Position numbers and translations under genes: made by a program. Under the pieces are notes generated by a model. That model was not told the DNA's origin, did not search any database, and worked only from the letters and a program-made list of their open reading frames with translations. Below, in pieces: positions 49,122 through 56,869 of a DNA stretch of 64,000 nucleotides. The stretch's first letter is position 1. Every line of letters starts with the position of its first letter. The stretch is taken from contig NZ_QJOW01000008.1 of the NCBI RefSeq assembly GCF_009184545.1, positions 41,520-105,519 of the forward strand, read 5' to 3'. The stretch comes from Halosegnis rubeus. GTDB lineage: Archaea; Halobacteriota; Halobacteria; Halobacteriales; Haloarculaceae.

Positions 49122-49687
49122 TCGTCGAACACCGTCCGTTCGTCCGCGACCTCGTCGCGAATCGTCTCTAGCTCTCCCTCCACGTCAATATTGGTCCCGT
49201 CTTCACCCCCCTCGCTCGCGGTCGCGTCGGTGACTGGTATCTGTACTCCCTCCCCGATGGGCGTCTGCTCGGGGTCGCCAGCCTCCTCTGTCTCCTCGGC
49301 CGGGAGACGCCCGTCGACGCGGTCGCGAATCTCGGCCCGGAGGTCACGCACTTCCTGGAGCAGTTCGCGGGCCTCGGGATCGGTCGGATCACCACGGAGC
49401 GCGGCGGTCACGTCCTCGACGGCGCGGTCGACCGTCTCGACGGCGGCCTCACGGCGCGCCCGGGCGCGGGCGGTCGTCTCCTCCGTGCCCTGGAGCAGTC
49501 GAATTGCGCCCGCGAGTGCCTCCAGCGCCCGGATGTTGGCTTCCAAGCCGGCAATCGCCGTCGGGATGGCGTACCGCTCGGTGAACTGGAGCACCCCGTC
49601 GCTCGCGTCGGCGCGGTCGCGAAATTCACGGAGTCGGTCGGCGAGTTCCCGCACGGTCGGCGAGAGGTCGTCCTCGGCGTCGCTCAT
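49100..49687 (-). CDS. Haloarchaeal coiled-coil protein (DUF7547-like)
   Basis: Acidic protein of 195 residues, almost entirely helical: TVRELADRLREFRDRADASDG, a hydrophobic helix ALEALAGAIRLLQG, then a long charged helix (ARARREAAVETVDRAVEDV, AREDLLQEVRDL type heptads) and a disordered acidic tail. No catalytic motif. I recall this type as a haloarchaeal domain of unknown function (DUF7547), but the number is uncertain. It overlaps the DUF35 gene tail-to-tail by 22 bp and precedes the broken hydrolase on the same strand. Confidence 0.6.
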   Translation of the reverse strand: MSDAEDDLSPTVRELADRLREFRDRADASDGVLQFTERYAIPTAIAGLEANIRALEALAGAIRLLQGTEETTARARARREAAVETVDRAVEDVTAALRGDPTDPEARELLQEVRDLRAEIRDRVDGRLPAEETEEAGDPEQTPIGEGVQIPVTDATASEGGEDGTNIDVEGELETIRDEVADERTVFDDYDGENR

Positions 49688-49739
49688 AGCCGAGGGTTGG
49701 GCAAGCAGAACTAAAGGTCCGCCGTTGGCCCAGGGAGAT

Positions 49740-50454
49740 TCACTCCGAACTGACGGAGACGCCGACGATGTCGCGCTGGGAGTCCAGTACGCCCGTGTCG
49801 AGCGTGCGGACGAGCGTATCCGGCTCGTAGGCGAGTTCGCCGGCGACGACGCCGTCCGGTCTGACGACCAGCGAGCGCCCGGCGTACTCGCTCAAGCGGG
49901 CGTCCGCCACCTCCTTGCGACCGGTCCGGCCACAGGCGACGACCCAGCGAACGCCGTCGAGCGCGCGAGCACGGGCGAGCAGTCGCCAGTTCGCGGCGTG
50001 GGTCGACGGCCACGCGCCCGAGACGAACAGCGCGTCGACGCCAGCATCGAGGAAGGCGGCGCTCTCGTGGACGAAGTTCAAATCGTAACAGGTGAGCAGC
50101 CCCGTCCGACCGGCGGGCGTGTCGACGACGACCCGCTCCTCGCCGGGCGTGAGCCGTTCGGACTCGCTGCCCCAGAGGTTCCGTTTTCGGTACGGCGTCA
50201 GCTCACCGCCCGGGGTGATGTACGCGGGGGTGTTGTGGTACTCGCCGCCCCGCTGTTCGATACAGCCGACGAGGACGGCGGTTTCGGTCTCGTCCGCGTG
50301 TGCGCGCAGACGGTCGAATATCGGAGATTCAAGCGCGAGTGACGGCTTCAACTCGGTCGTCGAGGTCGGCGAGTCGGTCGACCACGGTCGCGACGTTCGT
50401 CTCGGGGGCGAGGTCTGCCACCTCAATTTGGCAGGCAGCGACGGTCGGGTCCAT
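49740..50454 (-). pseudogene. Carbon-nitrogen hydrolase (nitrilase superfamily) with frameshifting deletion
   Basis: From the ATG at 50452-50454 a nitrilase-like N-terminus (MDPTVAACQIEVADLAPETN...DDRVEA) stops at TGA after 41 codons. The rest of the family continues in another frame: LESPIFDRLRAHADETETAVLVGCIEQ, the Lys motif PYRKRNLWG, the nucleophile LLTCYDLNF and VDALFVSGAWP, ending at 49740. The segment that normally carries the catalytic Glu (FPExALTG) is absent at the junction, so roughly 20-25 residues were deleted. Without Glu the Glu-Lys-Cys triad is incomplete. The downstream open frame alone might still be translated. Confidence 0.8.
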
Positions 50455-50521
50455 ATCTCGGCTGTCGGCGGCGTCGGCTTAGCCCCCGTGAAGTTATGTC
50501 GCGGCTGTTCGTACGACCGGT

Positions 50522-50728
50522 ATGGCAGAAGTGTACGCACTGGCGTGGGCTGGACTGAAGTGGAGCTACGACGAGTACGGCGTGAAGGGTGCGGCGGCGT
50601 TTCTCGTCGCTGGACTGCTCGCGTACTATCTCGTGATGGAGCGGTTCCGCGAGAAGTTCGAGGACGTCGACGTGGACGCCGACGCGGTCGCGGAGGCGCT
50701 GCCCGACGACGTGACCGAGGCGCCCTAA
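50522..50728 (+). CDS. Small single-helix membrane protein
   Basis: Protein of 68 residues: a short N-terminal amphipathic part (MAEVYALAWAGLKWSYDEYG), one membrane helix (AAAFLVAGLLAYYLVM) and a charged acidic tail rich in Asp (KFEDVDVDADAVAEALPDD). Typical of haloarchaeal orphan membrane proteins. Function unknown. Its stop TAA overlaps the stop of the convergent gene at 50725 (CTAA), so the two ends interlock. Confidence 0.6.
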   Translation: MAEVYALAWAGLKWSYDEYGVKGAAAFLVAGLLAYYLVMERFREKFEDVDVDADAVAEALPDDVTEAP

Positions 50729-51087
50729 CGCCACAACACCATCGCGTCGTAGCCGTCGAAGTTTGTCCCGTCGACGACACGGCGCGCCTGTGCGTCGTGA
50801 ACCGTCTTTATCGCCCGAAGCTCCGTGTCCGACAGCGACAGCTGCTGGCCGAACTCCGTCCAAATCGACGACTCGACGGCGAGTACGTAGGCGTCGCCGG
50901 TTCGCTCGACCAGCGGCTCGTAGGGGAGAAACCGCCGCCACTCCATCACCAACTCGTCGATGCCGGGAGTGGTGGCGGCGTGGTCGTAGTGGTCGACGAG
51001 TCGGTCTCGAAGGGTCGCGGCGTCGAGACCGACATCGGCTGCGGTCTGCTCTATGACCTCGTCGTCGAACGGCGCGAGTGAGTCCAT
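50725..51087 (-). CDS. Conserved hypothetical haloarchaeal protein
   Basis: Acidic protein of 120 residues with alternating helices (FDDEVIEQTAADVGLDAATLRDRLVDHYDHA) and a C-terminal part VLAVESSIWTEFGQQLSLSDTELRAIKTVHDAQARR. Its compact size and conserved-looking aromatic and hydrophobic pattern suggest a folded domain. I do not recognise the family. It is divergent from the MaoC gene (79 bp between starts) and convergent with the small membrane protein. Confidence 0.65.
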   Translation of the reverse strand: MDSLAPFDDEVIEQTAADVGLDAATLRDRLVDHYDHAATTPGIDELVMEWRRFLPYEPLVERTGDAYVLAVESSIWTEFGQQLSLSDTELRAIKTVHDAQARRVVDGTNFDGYDAMVLWR

Positions 51088-51166
51088 ACTCGCGGTAGGC
51101 GAGCCGTCAGGTTGTGCATTTCGTCGCTGTCGACACCGTTAGGTAGGTGACAAGAGAGGAGAGCGT

Positions 51167-51604
51167 ATGCAGTATTTCGAGGACATGGCGGAAGGTGACG
51201 TGCGCGAGTTCGGCGAGTACACGATGACCCGCGAGGAGATACTGGAGTTCGCGAACCAGTACGACCCGCAGCCGTTCCACACCGACGAGGAGGCGGCACA
51301 GGAGTCGCAGTTCGGTGGACTCATCGCGTCGGGCTGGCACACCGCCTCGGCGTGTATGCGGATGCTCGTCGACAATCACCTCTCGGAGTCGGCAAGCGCC
51401 GGTGCGCGTGGGATTCGCGAGCTGAAGTGGATTCGTCCGGTCCGGCCGGGCGATACGCTCACCTGTGAGTCGGAGGTCATCGAGACGGATCCCGGCAAAG
51501 GGCCGGTCGGGACGGTGACGAGTCGACTCACCGGCTTCGTGGACGGGGAGCCGGTCGTCCAGTGGACGGCGGAAGCGATGTTTGAGAAGAGAGCGGCTGA
51601 GTGA
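51167..51604 (+). CDS. MaoC-family hot-dog hydratase
   Basis: Single hot-dog domain of 145 residues: TREEILEFANQYDPQPFHTDEEAAQESQFGGLIASGWHTAS carries the hydratase motif with Asp33 and His38 as the expected catalytic pair. It likely hydrates enoyl-CoA esters ((R)-specific) in fatty-acid or branched-chain acid metabolism. The last codons (KRAAE) and the TGA fall inside the first of the hairpin repeats at 51591-51761, so the C-terminus may have been extended by the repeat. Confidence 0.88.
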   Translation: MQYFEDMAEGDVREFGEYTMTREEILEFANQYDPQPFHTDEEAAQESQFGGLIASGWHTASACMRMLVDNHLSESASAGARGIRELKWIRPVRPGDTLTCESEVIETDPGKGPVGTVTSRLTGFVDGEPVVQWTAEAMFEKRAAE

Positions 51605-51761
51605 AGCGAAGCCGCGGGACTCGAACGGGGAGGAGCAGCGCGACGACCCGTGAGAAGCGAGAGGCCGAGTGAAGCGGGGCCTCCCAGAGCGACACGCGGA
51701 CAAAAGAGCGGCTGAGTGGAACGGAGCCGCGGTATTCGAACGGGGAGGAGCAACGCGACGA
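51591..51761. repeat. Three small hairpins, two of them in a 56-bp direct repeat
   Basis: Copy A (51591-51646) and copy B (51706-51761) are identical at 50 of 56 positions. Each begins with a hairpin: GCGGCT stems closing with AGCCGC around GAGTGAAGCGA (copy A) or GAGTGGAACGG (copy B). Between them a third hairpin uses the same loop, GAGTGAAGCGG, but a different stem, AGGCC/GGCCT (51662-51682). The loop is conserved while the stem changes on both arms together, which implies selection on structure. Not CRISPR: too few and irregular copies. The region is otherwise gene-free. Confidence 0.75.
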
Positions 51762-51800
51762 AACCGAAAGCTTCGGTAGCCGCGGGCCGGGCCACGAGAT

Positions 51801-52103
51801 ATGGACGAACAAGCCCGCGTTGCGCGGTTCGTCGACGAGCACGACCTCTCATGTCCGCCTGCCTACCGGCTGCTCGACCTCTCGGCTGAGGTGGGCGAAC
51901 TGGCGGCGGATGCGACCGAGTCCAGCGAATACGGCACAACGCCGGACGCGCTGTCGGTGAAAGAGGACGAACTCGGCGATACGCTGTTTGCGCTCCTCGC
52001 GCTGTGTGAAGAGCTGGACGTGGACGCCGGCGAAGCGCTCGACACTGCGATTGGCAAGTACGAGGGGCGGCTCACGGAGCGAGGAGACGCCGGCAGCCAG
52101 TAG
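51801..52103 (+). CDS. MazG-like nucleotide pyrophosphohydrolase
   Basis: All-alpha NTP pyrophosphatase of 100 residues. The metal-binding residues of the MazG fold are in YRLLDLSAEVGELAADA (ExxE type) and KEDELGDTLFALLALCEEL (ExxD). It would hydrolyse NTPs or dNTPs to NMP and PPi, for housecleaning of damaged nucleotides. The single short domain is normal for archaeal members. It starts just after the hairpin repeat region and is followed by ybaK after 31 bp, probably in one transcript. Confidence 0.85.
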   Translation: MDEQARVARFVDEHDLSCPPAYRLLDLSAEVGELAADATESSEYGTTPDALSVKEDELGDTLFALLALCEELDVDAGEALDTAIGKYEGRLTERGDAGSQ

Positions 52104-52134
52104 CTACAAGCCGACGGGGCTAAAGCACCGCAAT

Positions 52135-52608
52135 ATGCACACGCGCGCCACGGAGTTCAGCGAAATCGCACGCGACCGGTACGACTTCGACCCCGACATC
52201 GAGGAGTTTCCGGCCGGAACCAAGACCGCAGCAGACGCGGCCGAGGCGGTCGGCTGTGCGGTGGGACAGATTGCCTCGTCTATCGTCGTCGAAACCGAAG
52301 ACGGGCTGGCGGTCGTCGTGACCAGCGGCGCGAACCGGGTGGACATGAGCCTGGCAGCCGAGGTGCTCGGCGTCGAGCACGTGTCGATGGCCGACGCCGA
52401 CGAGGTTCGCGAGACGGCCGGCTGGTCTATCGGCGGCGTGCCGCCGTTTTGTCACGAGACGCCGGTGCCGGTCGTCATCGACGAGACGCTGTTCGAGTTC
52501 GACGAAATCTGGGCGGCCGCCGGGACGCCCCAGGCGGTGTTCGAACTCACACCGGACGAACTGGCGTCGCTGTCGGGTGGTGAACGGGCTGCGATAGCCG
52601 AGTCGTAG
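52135..52608 (+). CDS. YbaK/ProX-type aminoacyl-tRNA deacylase domain protein
   Basis: Protein of 157 residues with the INS editing fold: GTKTAADAAEAVGCAVGQIASSIVV, AVVVTSGANRVDMSLAAEVLG and GWSIGGVPPFCHETPVPVVIDETLF. YbaK/ProX proteins hydrolyse Cys-tRNA-Pro or Ala-tRNA-Pro. The Lys usually following the QI motif (QIxKSLV) is Ala-Ser here, while the GGxPPxxH signature is intact. Start ATG 52135; the open frame upstream overlaps mazG and is not used. Could be an editing factor or a non-catalytic relative. Confidence 0.85.
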   Translation: MHTRATEFSEIARDRYDFDPDIEEFPAGTKTAADAAEAVGCAVGQIASSIVVETEDGLAVVVTSGANRVDMSLAAEVLGVEHVSMADADEVRETAGWSIGGVPPFCHETPVPVVIDETLFEFDEIWAAAGTPQAVFELTPDELASLSGGERAAIAES

Positions 52609-52664
52609 CCCTCCGGTTCGCCGCTTCGACCGAGATTAAGTGAGGAGACGCCGAACGCACGGGC

Positions 52665-53624
52665 ATGGGCTACCGGGTCGTTTCGACGGACGCAAAGACG
52701 GCTGACGTGCTCGCTGACGCCGGCTGGGGCGGCCACGAAGTCACCGTCGAGATACTGGACGCAGCCCGGGAGGCGGACCTCGCGAGTGGGGTCGCCGGCG
52801 CGACGGCACTGGTCGTTGACGCCGGGACGCAGGTGACAGAGCCTCTGCTCCGGGAAGCGAATCCCGGACTCGTCGTGCGTGCCGGTATCGGCGTCGACAA
52901 CATCGACATCGCGACCGCCCGCGAACTGGAGATTCCGGTGGCGAACGCCCCGGAGTACTGTCTCGAGGAGGTGGCGACCCAGCCGCTGTCGTTACTACTC
53001 TCGACGTGGCGACAGCTCCGCCCCTACGACGAGCAGGTGCGGGCAGGCGGATGGGCGCGTCGCGAGCAACCGATACGACGGCTCTCGACCGTGACGGTCG
53101 GCATGGTGTCGTTCGGGAAAATCGCACAGCGGTTTGCCGACCTACTATCGGGCTTCGACTGCGAACTGCTCGCGTACGACCCCTACGTGCATGAATCTGT
53201 GGCTGCCGCCCGCGATGTCGACCTCGTGGCGTTCGACCAGTTGTGCCGCGAGTCGGACGTGCTCTCGGTGCATGCGCCGTTGACGCCGGAAACCGAGGGT
53301 CTCGTCGACGGAACCGCCTTCTCGGCGATGCCCGACGACGGGATCGTCGTCAACACCGGACGCGGCGTCGTCGTCGACGAGGAGGCGCTGGCCGGGGCAC
53401 TCGACGCCGGTGATATCGGCGGGGCCGGACTCGATGTGCTATCGGCCGAGCCTCCCGAGACGCTCCCGACCGACCATCCGAACGTCGTCTATACGCCACA
53501 CGCCGGGTGGTACTCGGAGCAGGCGATACAGGAGTGTGCGGCCACGATCGCAGACGCCGTCGTCGCGTTTCTCGACGGTGAGACACCGGAGACGCTGGTC
53601 GACGACTCGTGGATGTCGGGATAA
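52665..53624 (+). CDS. CtBP-like D-2-hydroxyacid dehydrogenase
   Basis: NAD-dependent D-isomer-specific dehydrogenase of 319 residues, of the group annotated as C-terminal-binding protein. The dinucleotide motif GMVSFGKIAQRF is near 147, the catalytic Arg is in VVNTGRGVVVDEEAL, the Glu in SAEPPETLP and the His in YTPHAGWYSEQA. The N-terminal AGIGVDNIDIATARE and LEEVATQPLSLLL are typical of the substrate domain. Likely reduces a 2-oxoacid or oxidises a D-2-hydroxyacid. Two strong hairpins follow its stop. Confidence 0.88.
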   Translation: MGYRVVSTDAKTADVLADAGWGGHEVTVEILDAAREADLASGVAGATALVVDAGTQVTEPLLREANPGLVVRAGIGVDNIDIATARELEIPVANAPEYCLEEVATQPLSLLLSTWRQLRPYDEQVRAGGWARREQPIRRLSTVTVGMVSFGKIAQRFADLLSGFDCELLAYDPYVHESVAAARDVDLVAFDQLCRESDVLSVHAPLTPETEGLVDGTAFSAMPDDGIVVNTGRGVVVDEEALAGALDAGDIGGAGLDVLSAEPPETLPTDHPNVVYTPHAGWYSEQAIQECAATIADAVVAFLDGETPETLVDDSWMSG

Positions 53625-53647
53625 CGACGCAGCGAAACCGCGTTGTA

Positions 53648-53699
53648 CCGACTCGGCGACGGCAGCCGAGTCGGGTAAGCGGTGTCGGGCAAACACCGC
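53648..53699. terminator. Twin hairpins after the dehydrogenase gene
   Basis: CCGACTCGG/CCGAGTCGG (53648-53656 with 53666-53674; 9-bp perfect stem, 9-nt loop) is followed by GCGGTGT/ACACCGC (53679-53685 with 53693-53699; 7-bp perfect stem). They lie 24-75 bp beyond the stop. Tandem hairpins may stabilise the mRNA end or be a small RNA. Archaeal termination normally needs a T-run, which is missing, so terminator is a convenience label. The rest of 53700-53844 is AT-rich promoter DNA. Confidence 0.45.
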
Positions 53700-53844
53700 C
53701 CCACGCCGGATGTGTCAGAGGCATCCCGGCATGAACCAACTCAGACTCGGATGTATTTACCCTATCTGACGGTGCGCTTTCCGGTATCTGGTATTAGTTA
53801 ATAAATCCTTCCCCTAGTTAAAATAGACGAGGGACAGAACGCTT

Positions 53845-54663
53845 TTGAATATTCCACCGGAGAAACATTTGATGCCGGTGGTGACCGAAATCCTCCCGCT
53901 GTTTGCCCGCCGGGAGCAACTGCTCGAACAGCTCCACGGCGGGACACGGTCGAAGACGACGCTCGCCGAGACGCTCGATATCTCGCGTTCGACCGTAGAC
54001 CGGTCGGTGCGGACGCTGGCAACGGCCGGGATGGTCAAACGCCAGCAGGGCGGGTACGGATTCACGCTCACCGGCCGGCTCCTCTACGAGGAGTTCCGCT
54101 CGTTCAGCGAGCGCGCGGAGTCGCTGGCCACGGCCCAGCGGTTGCTCTCGTCGCTCCCCGCCGATACGGAGCTCCCTCCGGAGGTCATCGTCGGATCCAC
54201 GGTGACGTATCCTGAGTCGACCGCGCCGTACCGGCCGATGGAGCGACACGTCGAGATGATTCGCCGCGCCGACGAAGTTGACCTGCTCGCGACGACCGTC
54301 GCTCCGCGGTTCATCGACGCCTACAGAGAGCAGGTGCTCAACGGTGAGTTGACGCTGCGGGCCGGACTGAGCCCGTCGGTCGCAGAGCGCGTCGCAACGA
54401 ACCACGGCGAGACGGCACGAGAGATGATTGCCGCCGGCGGGCTGACCCTTCGCGAACTCGACCAGCGACCGCCCTTTTCCTTCACACTGTCGCGAGTCGG
54501 TGACACGGAGTATCTCTCCTTGCTCGTCTACGGGACGGAGGGACTCAACGGCTATCTCGTCAACGAACGCCCAGAGGCGGTCGCGTTCGCGACCGAACTG
54601 TTCGAGCGCTACTGGGCCGAGACGACGGCGTGGCCGGCCGGAGACTCCCGCGTCTCGTCGTGA
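53845..54663 (+). CDS. Winged-helix transcriptional regulator with FilR1-type domain
   Basis: Protein of 272 residues. The N-terminal winged helix (RREQLLEQLHGGTRSKTTLAETLDISRSTVDRSVRTLATAGMVKRQQGGYGFTL) at about 25-80 binds DNA, and the C-terminal region (VIVGSTVTYPESTAPYRPMERHVEMIRRADEVDLLATTVAPRF) resembles the methanogenesis-regulator FilR1 middle domain common in haloarchaeal regulators. The ligand is unknown. The ATG at 53845 is used, but Met at 53875 is possible. AT-rich TTAGTTAATAAATCC upstream (about 53797) may be its promoter. Confidence 0.8.
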   Translation: MNIPPEKHLMPVVTEILPLFARREQLLEQLHGGTRSKTTLAETLDISRSTVDRSVRTLATAGMVKRQQGGYGFTLTGRLLYEEFRSFSERAESLATAQRLLSSLPADTELPPEVIVGSTVTYPESTAPYRPMERHVEMIRRADEVDLLATTVAPRFIDAYREQVLNGELTLRAGLSPSVAERVATNHGETAREMIAAGGLTLRELDQRPPFSFTLSRVGDTEYLSLLVYGTEGLNGYLVNERPEAVAFATELFERYWAETTAWPAGDSRVSS

Positions 54664-54718
54664 GACGGCCGTCAGACGCGTCGGCAGCGTTAAGGAAACG
54701 GCCCCTGTTGCTGGCGGT

Positions 54719-55012
54719 ATGAACGAGGACGTTCCACAGGAGATTACATCCCTCGTCGGCCGCGAGGTGTACTCGAACAACGGCGTGTTCGTCGGACAGG
54801 TTGAGGACCTTCGGCTCGACCTCGACACTGAGACCGTCACCGGTCTCGCGCTCGGCTCGCTGAACCACGACCTGTTTCACGGGCGCGCGGCGGGAGCCAA
54901 CGGTGTCATCATCCCCTACCGGTGGGTCCGGTCGGTCGGCGACGTGATTTTGATCAACGACATCATCGAGCGGATGAAAAACACCGACGACGACGCGCAG
55001 GCAGTCGCGTAG
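54719..55012 (+). CDS. PRC-barrel domain protein
   Basis: Protein of 97 residues: EITSLVGREVYSNNGVFVGQVEDLRLDLDTETVTGLAL, then PYRWVRSVGDVILI, the PRC-barrel fold found in photosynthetic reaction-centre H subunit and RimM. Archaeal single-domain members are thought to contact RNA or ribosome-associated proteins; the role is not established. Start ATG 54719 with GTTAAGGAAAC upstream. It ends one base before the stop of the convergent DHH gene. Confidence 0.82.
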   Translation: MNEDVPQEITSLVGREVYSNNGVFVGQVEDLRLDLDTETVTGLALGSLNHDLFHGRAAGANGVIIPYRWVRSVGDVILINDIIERMKNTDDDAQAVA

Positions 55013-55013
55013 C

Positions 55014-56471
55014 TCAGGCGTTGTTCGTCGACTCCCCACTCGACGATTCGACGCCCATCGCCGCGAACAGCTTCGTCTTGACGGCTTCACGAACGAGCGA
55101 CAGCAGGGTCTCTTGGTTCTCCTCGGTCGTCTCGATGCCGGTGAAGATGCCGAGCGGAATCTCGACGGTCGCGTCTGTCGAGTGGCCGACCACGTCGCCG
55201 CTGTCGCCGAACGCGTCGGCGAGCACGGAGCCGATGTTCATCCGGATATCCTTCGAGCGCGCGGCGAGATAGATGGTATCGTCGGCAATCGCGAACACCG
55301 CGGTCGTCGTGATGCCTTCCAGGTTCAGGAGATGTTGGGCGGCCTCGGAAAGCGCCTCCCGGTTCCGGATGAACCCCGCGTTCGAGACGAGGTGGCTCCC
55401 CTGCACGTCGCGGTTGCGAATCGCCTCCGCGAGTACGTCGAGCGTCTCGGGACTCATCGACGGCGACTCCACCTGTTCGAGCGTGTCGTGGTTCGCGAAC
55501 GGGTAGAGATACGCCGCGGCCGTCAGGTCCGCCGGCGTCGTGTCGCGCTTGAAGTCCAGCGTCTCGGCGCGAATCCCGTACAACAGCGCCGTCGCCACGT
55601 CCTCCTGAAGATTCAGGTCGAACTCTTGGATGTACTTCGTGAGAATCGTCGAGGTGGACGAAACGTTCGGTCGCACGTCGATGAACGTCGGGTCGTACTC
55701 GATCTCCGGCTCGAAGTGGTCGATGAAGATTTCTACGTCGCCCTCGACCGCCGGCTCGGAGGCCTTCGCGTGGTCGACTAACGCCAGCGTGTCGTAGGTG
55801 TCGAGACTGACCTCGGACAGCGGCGTCAGGTCGATACCGAAGAGATTCACGAACGCACGATTCTCCTGGTGGCCGATTTCGCCGTCGTAGAGGATATCCG
55901 CCTCGACGCCGCGAGCCTCCGCGATGGCCTTCAGCGCCACGGCGCTCGCGATGGAGTCGGGGTCGGGCGACCGGTGGGTGAGAATCGCCATCCGCCGGTC
56001 GGTCTGGTCGATGACGTTCGCGAGCTGTTCTGTCTTGTACTCCAGTTCGCCGGTCTCCAATGCCCGCAGCGCGGAGTCTGCGATGACAGCCGACGGATTG
56101 ATGACCGTGTCGACGCCGAGTTCGGTGAGTTCGTCGGCGGTCACGGGGTCGGAGGCGCGGACGACGATGAAGTGGTCGCTGCCGTGTTCGCGGATGTTCT
56201 CGACGGCGGCGCGGTTGGCGTCCACGTCCGACGAGAGGATGAGAATCACGTCGCGGTCGGCGACCGTCTCGGCGGTCTCGGGGTCGGAGATGTCACCGAC
56301 CCGGGCGTTGAGGTCCTGGTCGCGGAGCGCCTCGACGCGGCCCTCGTCGCGGTCGAGGATGAGAACGTCTTTTTCCTCGCCGACGAGCGCCTCCGCGACG
56401 GCGTGGCCGACGCTCCCACAGCCCAAGATTGCGTAGGTAGACATCGACGCCATCGAGATACCGGTGCTCAT
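55014..56471 (-). CDS. TrkA-N/DHH fusion phosphoesterase
   Basis: Protein of 485 residues. The N-terminal RCK/TrkA-N Rossmann domain has YAILGCGSVGHAVAEAL, DVLILDRDEGRVEAL and DVILILSSD (about 10-110), a likely nucleotide sensor. The DHH domain follows (about 150-350) with HRSPDPDSIASAVALK, LVDHAKASEP and FIDHFEPE, and then a DHHA1 domain with DSGDVVGHSTDATVEIPLG. DHH members cleave cyclic dinucleotides or short RNAs. In haloarchaea this TrkA-N fusion is frequent, and c-di-AMP turnover is a possibility. Start is the ATG at 56469-56471, but several in-frame Met nearby are possible. Confidence 0.88.
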   Translation of the reverse strand: MSTGISMASMSTYAILGCGSVGHAVAEALVGEEKDVLILDRDEGRVEALRDQDLNARVGDISDPETAETVADRDVILILSSDVDANRAAVENIREHGSDHFIVVRASDPVTADELTELGVDTVINPSAVIADSALRALETGELEYKTEQLANVIDQTDRRMAILTHRSPDPDSIASAVALKAIAEARGVEADILYDGEIGHQENRAFVNLFGIDLTPLSEVSLDTYDTLALVDHAKASEPAVEGDVEIFIDHFEPEIEYDPTFIDVRPNVSSTSTILTKYIQEFDLNLQEDVATALLYGIRAETLDFKRDTTPADLTAAAYLYPFANHDTLEQVESPSMSPETLDVLAEAIRNRDVQGSHLVSNAGFIRNREALSEAAQHLLNLEGITTTAVFAIADDTIYLAARSKDIRMNIGSVLADAFGDSGDVVGHSTDATVEIPLGIFTGIETTEENQETLLSLVREAVKTKLFAAMGVESSSGESTNNA

Positions 56472-56599
56472 ACCCGCGTTGGGTCGTCCTCTCACTTAAC
56501 TTCCCACCTCTGCCCGAGTCACGCGGGAACCGTGCGACGGCGCGGCGGTGGACCGAAACGCAAGGTATATCCCCCGGCCGTCGTTACGAGGTGTTGTCG

Positions 56600-56673
56600 G
56601 GGCCGATAGCTCAGCCCGGCAGAGCGACTGGCTCTTAACCAGTCGGTCAAGGGTTCAAATCCCTTTCGGCCCG
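56600..56673 (+). tRNA. tRNA-Lys (CUU)
   Basis: Cloverleaf of 74 nt. The acceptor GGGCCGA pairs with TCGGCCC, the D arm is TAGCTCAGCCCGGCAGAGC, and the anticodon stem ACTGG/CCAGT encloses loop CTCTTAA, whose anticodon CTT reads the Lys codon AAG. The T arm contains GGGTTCAAATCCC. The discriminator base is G and CCA is not encoded, as usual in haloarchaea. No intron. It stands in a 400-bp gap between two minus-strand genes. Confidence 0.97.
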
Positions 56674-56869
56674 TCTCTCCGTGCTGTGAGCGAACGCGAA
56701 CGGCCAGAGTCGTCCCTAAACTGATCTGATTCGTCTTCAGTCGATTATACGCACGAGCGACGGGTGTCGCAGTGATGTCGTTCGCCAGCGGTGTCGCGGC
56801 CCCAGAATAAAAACGAGCGTCGTGGAGAGTTGTCGACGGCCGCTCGGGCTGTGTCGGGCTTGTGGCGTC

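Noticed and set aside
51591..51761. CRISPR-like repeat array.
   Set aside because: Only two 56-bp copies with a third partial hairpin, no uniform spacers and no cas genes in the window.
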